Origin: Sinorhizobium alkalisoli
Lineage (GTDB): Bacteria; Pseudomonadota; Alphaproteobacteria; Rhizobiales; Rhizobiaceae
Assembly (NCBI RefSeq): GCF_008932245.1
Contig: NZ_CP034910.1
Span: 248,001-312,000 of the forward strand
Direction: 5' to 3'
Length of the DNA: 64,000 bases
The position numbers and the translations under genes were made by a program. The notes below the pieces were generated by a model. It saw only the letters and a list, made by a program, of their open reading frames with translations, ran no database searches and had not been told where the DNA came from. This document shows, piece by piece, positions 35,256-44,693 of this stretch (positions are counted from its first letter, which is position 1; the number at the start of each line of letters is the position of its first letter).

Positions 35256-36518
35256 ATGGATACGACCCAGCAGACGATACAGGAAAGACGCCTTATTGAA
35301 CGGGGACCCGGCATCGCATCGGGTCTGCGCGACCTGCCGAAACATCTCGGCATCAAGTCGATGAGCGCCGGGCTTGTCGCCGCCATCTTCGGCTGCTCCG
35401 GCCCGGCCCTCATCGTGATCGGCGCGGCCGAGGCGGGCGGTCTTAGCAACGGGCAGACCGTCGCCTGGCTCTTCGCGATCTACGTGCTCGGCGGGCTCAT
35501 CAGCCTGCTGCTCGCGCTCTACTACAAGCAGCCGATCAACGGCGCCTATTCGATCCCGGGTGCTGCCCTCGTCGCCGGCTCGCTTGCGACCATTCCGTTC
35601 AACGAAGCCGTCGGCGCCTTCATCCTGGCGGGCTTGCTGGTTCTGCTGCTCGGCGTCACCGGGCTCATCGGCAAGGTGATGCGCTGGCTGCCGATGCCGA
35701 TCGTCATGGCGATGATCGCCGGTGCGCTGATCCGGTTTGCGATCGGCACCGTGACGGCGCTCGGCACGGCACCGCTAATTGCAGGTGCTGCGATCCTCGC
35801 CTTCTTCGTCTCGATGCGACTGACAAAGACCATTCCGCCGGTGTTGGCGGCCCTCGTCGCCGGCCTGATCGCGGCGCTCGCCACCGGTGCAGTCGGCGGC
35901 GGCGCTGCCAACATCGCCTTTGCCGCGCCGGAATTCACGCTGCCAGTCTTCTCGCTCGATGCCTTCTTCGCGATCGCCATCCCGCTCGCCCTTCTCGTGA
36001 TCGGCGCCGAGAATGCGCAGGCGACCGGCGTGCTCATGGCCGAGGGCTATCGGCCGCCGGTCAACGCGATGACGATCATTTCCGGCATCGGCGGCGTCGC
36101 AGCCGGCTTCCTCGGCGGCCACAATGCCAATATCGCGGGCCCGATGACGGCGATATGCTCGTCCGAACAGGCCGGCGAGAACAAGGCGGGGCGCTATGCC
36201 GCGACGATCGTCAACGGCGTGCTCTTCGCCGCCTTCGGCCTTCTCGCCGGGGCCGCCGTTCCGATCGTGCTCAGCCTGCCATCGGCCCTCATCGGCACCG
36301 TCGCCGGCCTTGCCATGATCGGCGTGCTCCTGTCCGCCCTCCAGAACGCCTTCGGCAAGTCGCTCGGCAACCAGACCGGCGCCTTCGTCGCGCTGGCCGT
36401 CGCGATGTCGAACGTCTCGCTCCTCGGCATCAGCGCCCCCTTCTGGGCCCTGGTCGCCGGCGTCATCGTCTCGGCCCTGGTCGAGGCCCGCATACTCGGC
36501 GAGAAGCAGGCCGCGTGA
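35256..36518 (+). CDS. benE: BenE-family benzoate/proton symporter
   Basis: 420 residues, almost entirely hydrophobic with about 11-12 membrane segments. Family features are FGCSGPALIVIGAAEAGGLS near residue 45, QPINGAYSIPGAALVAGSL near 92 and GGHNANIAGPMTAICS near 288. BenE proteins import benzoate-like aromatic acids. As the last gene of the operon, 78 bases after the crotonase, it supports an aromatic carboxylate as the pathway substrate. A hairpin follows the stop codon directly. Confidence 0.88.
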   Translation: MDTTQQTIQERRLIERGPGIASGLRDLPKHLGIKSMSAGLVAAIFGCSGPALIVIGAAEAGGLSNGQTVAWLFAIYVLGGLISLLLALYYKQPINGAYSIPGAALVAGSLATIPFNEAVGAFILAGLLVLLLGVTGLIGKVMRWLPMPIVMAMIAGALIRFAIGTVTALGTAPLIAGAAILAFFVSMRLTKTIPPVLAALVAGLIAALATGAVGGGAANIAFAAPEFTLPVFSLDAFFAIAIPLALLVIGAENAQATGVLMAEGYRPPVNAMTIISGIGGVAAGFLGGHNANIAGPMTAICSSEQAGENKAGRYAATIVNGVLFAAFGLLAGAAVPIVLSLPSALIGTVAGLAMIGVLLSALQNAFGKSLGNQTGAFVALAVAMSNVSLLGISAPFWALVAGVIVSALVEARILGEKQAA

Positions 36519-36540
36519 CCGCGCGGTAGGTATCGCGCGG
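36519..36540 (+). terminator. Hairpin at the end of the aromatic-acid operon
   Basis: CCGCGCG, 8 bases, CGCGCGG begins right after the benE stop. Strong GC stem, no following T-run; likely a transcript end or stability element. Confidence 0.5.
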
Positions 36541-36750
36541 GTCTCGCATGTTAAGGTAAACACTTCCCCCGGGGCCATTTGTTTTGCCCTAGGGGAAGAG
36601 GGTGCCAACGGATCAGCCGCTCTAGCTTGCCGAAGTGGAGCGACGAGTAACACTAGCCCCAACATCCAGCGTTAACAAACCGTCCGAGCCAGGCTTCTTC
36701 GTACTGGCGAAACCAGCCTTCGAGTGGCATCTTGCGCCAGGGGGACGCAA
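36541..36750 (+). other. Spacer before the sacsin-like pseudogene
   Basis: About 210 bases without a supported gene. The pseudogene frame stays open back to a GTG at 36724; the ATG at 36751 is the first good start. The region may hold its old promoter; none is recognisable. Confidence 0.35.
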
Positions 36751-38335
36751 ATGGTGACCGTGGGCAACTCAATCTCGATTGATTTAGCGCTTTTGAACGA
36801 TGATCGCACCGGGGGCGCGACGCCGTCGACGCTGACACCGGTACAGCGCCTGACAGGAGTGCTCCGGGCGCAGCTGCTGAATGCGGTGGATGCAATTCGC
36901 TCAGGCCTCCTCACCTACGAAAGCCTCCGCAATATCAGCGAGGTCATCGGCGGGGAGTACGGCGACCGCGTCATCTTCGAACTCCTCCAGAACGCTCACG
37001 GTGCACACGACGAGGGTGAAGATGGCTCCATCCTCCTCAAACTCATGTTCCACGGACCCGAGCGAGGCGACCTGTTCGTAGCGAACAGGGGAAAGGGGTT
37101 CACTTGGGAGAATGTGAACGCGATCCGGAACGTGGGCGTATCCAGCAAGTCCGTTGGAGAAGGGATCGGCAACAAGGGCCTTGGATTTCGCAGCGTCGAG
37201 ACCCTCGCCGATGATCCAAGGATCTATTCGCAGACCGAAGCCAGGTCGGCAGAGGCGTTTGACGGCTATTAAGGAGCAGCAACTTTCCCGTTGGCGAGAT
37301 TGGCATTGCCAAACAGTCCCGGCGGCAGGTGACAATGGGGACTGGGTAACGTTCCGAAATGCCCGCATCTGGCCCGAGCAGGGCTACAAGCTTCTGCGCG
37401 TCCGCAGGCTGGTCAAGGCGGGGGTCAGGAACCTTGCTGATCCGGGTCTCGGCCTACAGCGACTGGAGCGGCTGCGCAAGCTTATGGAGCCGACCAACGT
37501 CAGGTCCATGCCCGACGAAAGAGGGCTGGCCGAGTGGATCGAGTCGGTTGCGCGCTCCCTTGATCAGGACGGCTCCCCGGCCAGAACCTGGGGAACTCTC
37601 TATGACGAGGCACGAAAAGCCTCACCCCAATGAACGGGCTGAGGCAGCTTGCCGGCAAGTTGATCATGAAAACCAGGGACGGCGGGCTGCACGCGGCGAT
37701 GGGTCTGCCGAGTGGCGCACCGGTGTTTGTCCGTGAGCGCCGCTCAGGTTCGAGAGACAGGGATAGCGCGCCGCTTCCGCCTTCCACGGTCGCCAGCAAG
37801 TTTGCGATTCTCGCCGACGATATTCCCGTATCGCCCGAAGTCGTCTCAGACTTCATAAAGGCTGGCCTCCTGCGTCGATACGATGCATTGCAAGTTTTGC
37901 AGAGCGTTCCGTCGCTGTTCGGCGACAAGCCCGCTCCAAAGCACCGCGAGGCTGCCCTCAAATGGGCTTTCGACGTCTGGCGGGCAGAAGGACCAAGGTC
38001 GGAGAGGGTCCTGCGCCAAATCGACTTGCACGTCGAAACCAGAAGCGGATGGCGGGAAGCAAGCACCGCACGCTTCTCGTAGGGTTGGACGCCGGAAGGA
38101 AGAAAGCTCTCGACATACCTCGCCGAAGCGGCATCCCTGTCTCCCGATTGCGTTCAAGCGGCGAGATTTCTGCTGATCTCGGAGCCCGATTGGGCGCTCA
38201 AGTCGGAATCGGGCCGAAGACTGTGGACGGACTTTCTGCGCAAGGCAGGCGTGCGTGACGGGTTGCCGTTGCTGGACGACGAAGACGCGCCCAGGAGCGG
38301 TACTCCAATCTCCGTTTGGGATGCGTTCCTAAGTG
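36751..38335 (+). pseudogene. Broken sacsin/NOV-type GHKL ATPase gene
   Basis: Frame 1 opens with an N-terminal GHKL-type ATPase: FELLQNAHGAHDEGEDG (about residue 80) is the N box, followed by VANRGKGFTWENV and GNKGLGFRSVETL lid motifs, as in sacsin/NO VEIN-like proteins. It stops at 37272, where most of the ATPase domain seems deleted. Frame 2 carries on (37265-37633, containing ARIWPEQGYKLLRVR), then frame 1 again from 37630. A TAG at 38080-38082 interrupts this frame, yet clear coding continues behind it (GWTPEGRKLSTYLAEAAS) to about 38330. There an IS91-like tail begins. Intact members exceed 1000 residues, so this gene is dead. Its original role is unknown to me. Confidence 0.7.
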
Positions 38336-38488
38336 CCATCGCAGGCCGATGCGCCAAGCGCCGAGAGCATCCCGCTCACCTTGAGAGAGCCATGCCCGGA
38401 TTGCGGCGGCCCGATGCGCATCGTCGAGATCTTCCGCCGTGTCCAACGCCCGACAACCCGCGCACCGCCTCGAAAGGAGGCCGCATGA
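38336..38488 (+). mobile_element. C-terminal tail of an IS91-family transposase (remnant)
   Basis: The frame ending at 38488 reads EPCPDCGGPMRIVEIFRR and then a basic Arg/Pro tail. This matches the C-terminal zinc-knuckle end seen in IS91-type transposases; the intact copy at 62213 ends with PPCPCCGGHMITIETFARW. Only about 50 residues remain, joined abruptly to the sacsin-like coding sequence around 38320-38340. It is in a different frame from the pseudogene. It marks the insertion or deletion that removed the ATPase gene's 3' part. Confidence 0.65.
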
Positions 38489-39271
38489 TCCCATGCCTGC
38501 CATCTGCATCCCGGCGGCTCCGGTCCGCTCTTCCGCTCCGGGCCACCTCTGACCTGCGGCATTCAATGCCAATGGAAACGGTCCCGATCTTGCGGCACGC
38601 AACCACACGCGACCGTCAGAGCGCAGACCGCCTCGCTCCAAACCAGGTCGCCGATGGTCGGCCACTTCGCTCGCTCGGCCGAGCCCACCGGCCACGCCCA
38701 GGTGCTTTCCCCATAGAAGCCAGCGCCCGCCTCCCGCGGCTTCCTCCTTCCAAGGTATTCCAACGCGGGCCGGAACACCACCCGGAGGCAGCCGTCACCG
38801 CGGGGCCCGCATCGAAAAACCTTCAGGGAAAGCAGGACTTCTCCTGCCAGAACCGAACGTCCGCTGTGCAGGTCGGAAGAGACTTTCATGGCTTCGACCT
38901 AATCAACAAGAGGGACGGCAACAGTGCGAAGCCAGTTTCCGCGCTGACGTATCCACACGTCGGGTTGTCAATTCGGTGGAAGGTTGCGCCAAGAGCTGTG
39001 GAAACCTTGAACTTCGATGTTTTCGGCTGCTCTCGGTTGATGCTCGTGGCAGCGCGGCAACTGTCGGGTTAGCAGCAACTCTCCAACGGTTTGAAAAATG
39101 GTCGAGAAAAATCAAGGGCTTGCGGAATAGCGTCACTAGGCGCACGTGAATTGGACGAATAATGAACCGCTATCGCAGATTCTGGATCGAAAAAAGGAAC
39201 AATTCCGTCTATTGACAACGAAAAACGGTCATGCTTTATCCTTCTTAACTCTAATATTAAGTGGGAACAGC
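38489..39271. other. Non-coding stretch: presumed IS91 end and promoter of the amidohydrolase operon
   Basis: About 780 bases without a real gene. The first 400 are very GC-rich and probably are the terminal part of the IS91-like remnant; a GCAGGA-CTT-TCCTGC-like stem lies near 38831-38847. From about 39080 the composition turns AT-richer and contains a good promoter at 39212-39240. The plus-strand open frame 38251-39072 shows no family features after 38340. Confidence 0.5.
39212..39240 (+). promoter_or_regulatory. Sigma-70-type promoter of the amidohydrolase operon
   Basis: TTGACA (39212-39217), an exact 17-base spacer and TTTATC (39235-39240), ending 31 bases before the ATG at 39272. This is the best housekeeping promoter in the window. 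Confidence 0.6.
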
Positions 39272-40912
39272 ATGAAGAGGGTTGTGCTTGGAAGTCGCGT
39301 CATCTCCTGCGAGGACGGCGTGCGTCCGAATTGGCAGGGCGTGGTCGTCTCGGGCGATCGCATTGAGCGGCTCGCGCGCCGCGAGGACGTTGCCGGACTT
39401 GACGGATATGAGGTCGTCGATCTCGGCGATGCGACGCTTTTGCCGGGCTTCGTCGATGTCCATGCCCATGCCGAAGTCGTCTGCCGTACGACTTTTCGTA
39501 CCGTGGATTGCCGCGCGCCGGAATGCTCGACCGTTTCAGATGTCGCCGACGCCTTGTCGTCAGGCGCCGCGGACCTGGAGCCCGGCGAATGGCTGGTTGG
39601 GCAGGCCAACCTCTTCTTCGACCGCAAGCTGAAGGAAGGTCGCCTGCCGACACGCGCCGAACTCGACAAGGTCTCAGCCGACAGGCCGATCGCCTTACGT
39701 GCCGGAGGGCATATCACGGTGCTGAACTCCAAGGCGCTCGAGCGGGCGGGGATCGACCGCAACTTCGTCGCGCCGGAGCATTCCATCACCGGCAAGCCGG
39801 AAGTGATCTTCGGCGACGATGGCGAGCCGACCGGCGTCATAAAGGAAATGGATTCGCTGCTGCCGCTTCCGCGACCGGATGCCGAGGAGCTCAAGGCCTG
39901 CATCGCCTCGGGCCTGCGGCAGTATTTTACTGAATTCGGCGTGACGACCATCGGCGAGATTTCGGAGACAGTGGCCGGCATCGAATGCATGAATGCGCTT
40001 GCAGAGAGCGGCGAACTGCCGACCAGCATGCGGATCTACCTCTGGTCGCCTGGCACGCTCGAAAGTCTCGACAAGGTCAAGAACTGGCGCGACCACATCC
40101 GGCTGACGGTATCGGAGCGCGATCTCCGCATCCAAGGCCTCAAGCTGTTCTCGGATGGCGGCTTCTCGGCAAAATCGGCGGCGGTCAACTGCTGCTATGT
40201 TGGCCATCCCGGTTCGTCTGGCTCGATCGCCTTCGACCAGTATTTTCTGCGGAGGGCGTTCATAATGGCGCGCGAAGCCGGCCTCCAGCTCGCAGTCCAT
40301 GCCAATGGCGACCGCGCCCAGGACTGGCTCTGCGACATGATCATCAAGCTCGGCGGCACCGAGCCCGGCCGTACGCGCATGCGGATCGAGCATGCCGGCA
40401 ACCTCCTGCCCAATCCGGCGACTGCCCATCGCTGGGCGAGGGCGGGCATCATTCCCGTGCCGCAGCCGGTTTTCCTGTACACGTTCGGCGAATATTTCCC
40501 GGACTATCTCGGCGCCTACGGTGCGCGTGGCCGCTTCCCGTTCCGCTCGCTAATCGAGCAGGGCTGGCGCCTGTCCGGAAGTTCCGACGTCTGGATCGGC
40601 TCGGAGCGCGAAGCGACCAACCCCTTCTTCAGCATCTGGTGCTGCATGCGGCGGCAGACCTATGCCGGGCTGACCATCGACGAGGACGAAGCGCTCGATT
40701 TCGATACGGCGCTCCGGATGCACACGATCGATGCGGCGGCAGTGCTCGGCGAGCAGGATGACAAGGGCAGCCTCACGCCGGGCAAGCTGGCCGACATCAT
40801 TGCAGTCGATGGCGATCCGCGGTCGATGGCGGTCGATGAAATCAGGCACTTGAAGCCTGGATACGTGATGTCGCGTGGCAGAACGGTGAAGAACACCGCG
40901 CCACGCCACTGA
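39272..40912 (+). CDS. Amidohydrolase, YtcJ/NfdA-like
   Basis: 546 residues from MKRVVLGSRV at 39272; the open frame extends to 39146, but that part overlaps the promoter. The N-terminal metal site FVDVHAHAEV is near residue 65. The C-terminal half has QLAVHANGDRAQDW near 345, the metal-ligand region RIEHAGNLLP near 370, GSSDVWIGSE near 440 and GKLADIIAVDGDP near 505. YtcJ-type proteins hydrolyse N-substituted formamides, amides or imides. It heads an operon with a TorT-like importer and a flavin monooxygenase, so it likely deacylates or opens an imported N-containing compound (inference). Confidence 0.87.
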   Translation: MKRVVLGSRVISCEDGVRPNWQGVVVSGDRIERLARREDVAGLDGYEVVDLGDATLLPGFVDVHAHAEVVCRTTFRTVDCRAPECSTVSDVADALSSGAADLEPGEWLVGQANLFFDRKLKEGRLPTRAELDKVSADRPIALRAGGHITVLNSKALERAGIDRNFVAPEHSITGKPEVIFGDDGEPTGVIKEMDSLLPLPRPDAEELKACIASGLRQYFTEFGVTTIGEISETVAGIECMNALAESGELPTSMRIYLWSPGTLESLDKVKNWRDHIRLTVSERDLRIQGLKLFSDGGFSAKSAAVNCCYVGHPGSSGSIAFDQYFLRRAFIMAREAGLQLAVHANGDRAQDWLCDMIIKLGGTEPGRTRMRIEHAGNLLPNPATAHRWARAGIIPVPQPVFLYTFGEYFPDYLGAYGARGRFPFRSLIEQGWRLSGSSDVWIGSEREATNPFFSIWCCMRRQTYAGLTIDEDEALDFDTALRMHTIDAAAVLGEQDDKGSLTPGKLADIIAVDGDPRSMAVDEIRHLKPGYVMSRGRTVKNTAPRH

Positions 40913-40955
40913 AACGGCGCGCAGTCCGCGCGCCTCAACTGGGAAGGTGAACATA

Positions 40956-42032
40956 ATGAAAAAGAGGAACACGCTTGCGAGCGTGGCAGCTGTCGCATGC
41001 CTTCTTGCCGGAACCGCGCTGGCGGCCGACAAGAGCTGGTATCCCGTCGACGTCGAATCCTGGAACCCGCCCTTCGACATGGCGAGCCCGCGTTCGACCA
41101 TCAGCTATACGCCGACGGAAAAGCCGGCCGAGGCGCTCAACATCTGTGTATCGGTGCCGCATATGAAGGATGCCTATTGGGTTGCCGTCGATTATGGCGT
41201 GACCGAGGAGGCGAAGCGCCAGGGCGTCAAGATGACAGTGCTCGAGGCGGGCGGTTATACAAATCTTGCCAGGCAAATCTCGCAGGTCGAGGACTGCGTC
41301 GCCAGCGGAGCCCAGGCCGTGATCCTCGGCGCCATTTCGGGCGACGGGCTCAACAATCTGATCAAGGAAATCTCCTCCCAAGGCATTCCGGTCATCGACT
41401 TCATGAACGGCGTGTCCTCCAAGGATATCGCGGCCAAGTCTCTGGTGTCCTTCGGAGAGATGGGTGCCGGCGCCGGCAGCTACATTGCCGGCAAGCATCC
41501 GACCGGCAGCGGCAAGGTCAAGGTCGCCTGGTTCCCGGGGCCCGCCGGCGCGGGCTGGGTCGAGGCGGGCAATACGGGCTTCGTCGCTGCCATCAGCGGC
41601 TCGGATATCGAACTGGTGGATACCCGCTATGGCGATACCGGCAAGGAGGTGCAGCTCAAGCTCGTCGAAGACGCGCTGCAGGCCAATCCGGATCTCACGT
41701 ATATCGTCGGCACCGCGCCGACGGCGGAAGCGGCGATCCAGGTTCTCAAGCAGCGTGGTCTGAGCGACAAGATCAAGGTGGTCTCCTACTACACCACGCC
41801 GAGCATCTATGATGCGATCGTGAAGAAGGAGGTTCTGGCGGCCCCCACCGACCTCGCCGTCATCCAGGCCCGTATCGCCGTCGACCAGGCGATCCGCATC
41901 CTGGAGAAGAAGGACTATGTCAAGCATGCCGGCCCGAAGCTGAAGGTCATCGACCAGGAGAATGCGGCGAGCTTCGACCCGCTGGCCTCCGTGGCGCCGA
42001 CGGACTTCAAGCCGATCTTCTCGGTTGAGTGA
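40956..42032 (+). CDS. TorT-like periplasmic substrate-binding protein of an ABC importer
   Basis: 358 residues with a signal peptide ending near ALAAD (residues 22-26). The mature protein starts SWYPVDVESWNPPFD, an opening characteristic of TorT, the periplasmic sensor partner of TorS in TMAO regulation. The rest is a PBP1 fold. Unlike TorT, the gene is followed at once by an ABC ATPase and permease, and no TorS/TorR kinase or response regulator is nearby. I therefore read it as the binding protein of an importer. It starts 43 bases after the amidohydrolase. Confidence 0.87.
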   Translation: MKKRNTLASVAAVACLLAGTALAADKSWYPVDVESWNPPFDMASPRSTISYTPTEKPAEALNICVSVPHMKDAYWVAVDYGVTEEAKRQGVKMTVLEAGGYTNLARQISQVEDCVASGAQAVILGAISGDGLNNLIKEISSQGIPVIDFMNGVSSKDIAAKSLVSFGEMGAGAGSYIAGKHPTGSGKVKVAWFPGPAGAGWVEAGNTGFVAAISGSDIELVDTRYGDTGKEVQLKLVEDALQANPDLTYIVGTAPTAEAAIQVLKQRGLSDKIKVVSYYTTPSIYDAIVKKEVLAAPTDLAVIQARIAVDQAIRILEKKDYVKHAGPKLKVIDQENAASFDPLASVAPTDFKPIFSVE

Positions 42033-42035
42033 GCC

Positions 42036-43580
42036 ATGAGCAACCCGGCTTTCAAGCCCAGTCCTGCCGCGCCAGCGGCAGGTATTGCGCCTCTCCTCGA
42101 GACGAAGGGACTGATGAAGCGCTACCCAGGCGTCGTCGCCCTGGCCGACATGGATTTCGACCTGCGCGCCGGGGAAGTCCATGTCCTGTTCGGGGAGAAT
42201 GGCGCGGGCAAGTCGACACTGATCTCGCTGCTGGCCGGTGCTGGTGAGCCGAGCGAGGGAAGTATTGTGATCAACGGCAAGACCGTGTGCTTCAAGTCGG
42301 TCCATGATGCGCGCGCGCATGGCGTCCGCACCGTGTTCCAGGAATTCTCACTCGTGCCGCAACTGACGGTCGAGCAGAACATGTTCCTGGGCCAGGAATT
42401 TCGCCGCGGTCCGTTTCTCGACAAGGCGGCACTGCGCCGGAATGCGCGGGAGATCCTCGACCGGCTCGGCTTTGACCTCGATCTGCAAGCGCTCGTCGCG
42501 ACACTCGCACGCGCCGATCAGCAGATGGTCGAGATCGCCAAGGCCTTCACGGAAGGCGTTTCGGTGCTCATCCTCGACGAGCCCACTGCATCGCTGACCG
42601 AGAAGGAAACCGACCGGCTCTTCGCGCTGATCGAGATGGCCAAGCGCGCGGGTACCGGCATCATCTACATCACCCATCGCATGGCCGAGATCCGCCGCAT
42701 TGGCGACCGGATCACCGTCATGCGCGACGGCCGCAAGATCGTCACCCTCGATGTCGACAAGGCGGATGACCAACAACTCATCGAGAAGATGACCGGTCGT
42801 GTCATCGACCAGATCTATCCCGACATTCGTCACGATCCCGGCGAGTTGATGCTCGAGCTCGATGGCGTTTCGCTGTCGTCGGGGATGATGAAGTCGGTTT
42901 CGCTCAATGTCCGTGCGGGCGAGGTCGTGGGGATCGCTGGCCTTGTCGGTTCGGGCAAGGGAAGCGTCGGTCGCGCCGTCTTCGGCCTCGAACGGGTGGC
43001 AGGTGGTACGATCCGCTTCAAGGCGCGCGACGTCACCGGCAGCTCTGTCTCCGATATGATGAAGCAGGGCCTATTCTATATTCCCTCTGATCGGAAGGAG
43101 GAGGGGCTGGTGACGATGCGCGGTACGCGCGAGAACATCGCACTGTCGTCGCTGGATTCGAGCGATTATTCGCGCTTCGGATGGCTGCGGCGCGGGCAGG
43201 AAATGCGGCGTGCGAGGGAGCTGGCGCGCGATCTCAAGCTCCGCCCGATGGATCTCGAGCGTGCCGTCGAGCAGTTTTCTGGCGGCAACCAGCAGAAGGT
43301 CATGATCGCCAAGGCGCTCGCCCGGGAAATTGATTTTTTCATCTTCGACGAGCCGACCGTCGGCGTGGACGTGGGCACGCGCGCCAGCATCTACGGACTC
43401 ATCGGCAAGCTCTGCGAGGCCGGCGCCGGTGTTCTCCTGATCTCCTCTGACTTGCCCGAAATCCTCAATCTCACCCACCGCGCATATGTGATGTATCGCG
43501 GCGAGGTCCGAGCCGAACTCCATGGGGCCGACATCACCCAGGAGAATGTTCTCGGCCATTTCTTCGAAAGGGACGCCTGA
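42036..43580 (+). CDS. Sugar-type ABC transporter ATP-binding protein (two domains)
   Basis: 514 residues. Domain 1 has Walker A GENGAGKST near residue 55, LARADQQMVEIAKAF in the signature position and ILDEPTASL. Domain 2 has GLVGSGKGS near 308, FSGGNQQKVMIAKAL near 415 and IFDEPTVGVDVG. Both catalytic glutamates are kept. It follows the SBP stop by 3 bases and its own stop overlaps the permease start (TGATG). This makes a compact SBP-ATPase-permease importer with a single permease. Confidence 0.92.
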   Translation: MSNPAFKPSPAAPAAGIAPLLETKGLMKRYPGVVALADMDFDLRAGEVHVLFGENGAGKSTLISLLAGAGEPSEGSIVINGKTVCFKSVHDARAHGVRTVFQEFSLVPQLTVEQNMFLGQEFRRGPFLDKAALRRNAREILDRLGFDLDLQALVATLARADQQMVEIAKAFTEGVSVLILDEPTASLTEKETDRLFALIEMAKRAGTGIIYITHRMAEIRRIGDRITVMRDGRKIVTLDVDKADDQQLIEKMTGRVIDQIYPDIRHDPGELMLELDGVSLSSGMMKSVSLNVRAGEVVGIAGLVGSGKGSVGRAVFGLERVAGGTIRFKARDVTGSSVSDMMKQGLFYIPSDRKEEGLVTMRGTRENIALSSLDSSDYSRFGWLRRGQEMRRARELARDLKLRPMDLERAVEQFSGGNQQKVMIAKALAREIDFFIFDEPTVGVDVGTRASIYGLIGKLCEAGAGVLLISSDLPEILNLTHRAYVMYRGEVRAELHGADITQENVLGHFFERDA

Positions 43581-44617
43581 TGACGACTATTGAAATCACC
43601 CGCCACGATCAGGGCGTCAGGTCGAAGACACCGGTGACGCTGATCAAGTGGCTCTTCGTGAAGCTTGGCGTTTTGCCGTTCCTCATGCTGGCGGCCATGA
43701 TCACCTTCACGCTGCTGTCCGACAATTTCTTGACCTCGCGCAACCTGATCAATGTCGCCCGCCAGTCTAGCTACCTGACCATCGTCTCTCTCGGCCAGAT
43801 GCTGGCCCTGATCTCCGGCGGCATCGACCTCTCGGTCGGCACGACGCTCGCCATCACCTCCGTCGTTAGCGCCATGGCCATGGTCGCCTCGCTGTCGGCG
43901 ATGCCCGACATGGTGGGACTCTCGATCCTGATCGGCATTGCTGCGGGCCTCGCTGCCGGCATAGCGCTGGGCGCCATCAACGGCGCAGGCATTTCGCTCT
44001 TCGGTGTCAATCCCTTTATGATGACGCTCGGCATGTCGTCGGTCGGCTTCGGTGCCGCGCTCTACCTGACATCGGGCATCCCGGTCCAGGGAATTCCGGA
44101 AGCCTTCGGCGCCATTCTCGGGTTCGGCACCTTTCTCGGCCTACCGGTGCCGATCTACGTCACTGCGGTGCTGATCGGCATCGTCTATCTGCTGTTAAAC
44201 TGGACGCGCCTCGGCCGCTACATCTATGCCGTCGGCGGCAACGTCAAGGCATCGCGGCTCTCCGGCATCGATCCCGGTGCGACGCTGTTCAAGACCTATG
44301 TCCTGTGCGGCGCGCTGACCACGATTTCCGGACTGATGCTGACGGCGCGGCTAGCGACGGGCGAGGCCAATATCGGCGCCTCGATGCCGCTTGAGTCGAT
44401 CGCGGCCTGCGTGATCGGTGGCGTCAGCCTCAGCGGCGGCACCGGTCGCGTCGGCGGTGTCGTGCTCGGCGCGATCTTCATCGGACTGGTCCAGAACGGC
44501 ATGAACCTCGCCAAGGTCGACTCCTACCTGCAGATGGTGGCGATCGGCACAATCCTGATCGTGGCCGTCGTCGCCGACAGAATCCGGCTCAGGCTTATCA
44601 GAGAGATGGCGAGCTGA
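43580..44617 (+). CDS. Sugar-type ABC transporter permease (RbsC class)
   Basis: 345 residues, multi-spanning; ISGGIDLSVGTTLAITS near residue 78 and VIGGVSLSGGTGRVGG near 280 are family motifs. Only one permease accompanies this ATPase, so the channel is presumably a homodimer. It is translationally coupled to the ATPase and 76 bases before the monooxygenase gene. Confidence 0.9.
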   Translation: MTTIEITRHDQGVRSKTPVTLIKWLFVKLGVLPFLMLAAMITFTLLSDNFLTSRNLINVARQSSYLTIVSLGQMLALISGGIDLSVGTTLAITSVVSAMAMVASLSAMPDMVGLSILIGIAAGLAAGIALGAINGAGISLFGVNPFMMTLGMSSVGFGAALYLTSGIPVQGIPEAFGAILGFGTFLGLPVPIYVTAVLIGIVYLLLNWTRLGRYIYAVGGNVKASRLSGIDPGATLFKTYVLCGALTTISGLMLTARLATGEANIGASMPLESIAACVIGGVSLSGGTGRVGGVVLGAIFIGLVQNGMNLAKVDSYLQMVAIGTILIVAVVADRIRLRLIREMAS

Positions 44618-44693
44618 AATTACGACCACCCAATCAGGCAAATACCAACCATAGACCGTCGCGTTTGCGCATCGCGCCCGCGGAAGGGGGAAC

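Noticed and set aside
38251..39072. A 273-residue plus-strand open frame
   Set aside because: Its first part is the tail of the sacsin-like pseudogene frame; the remainder crosses the IS91-like end and looks random.
40956..44617. TMAO-sensing Tor system
   Set aside because: No TorS, TorR or TorCAD genes; the TorT-like protein is co-operonic with an ABC ATPase and permease.
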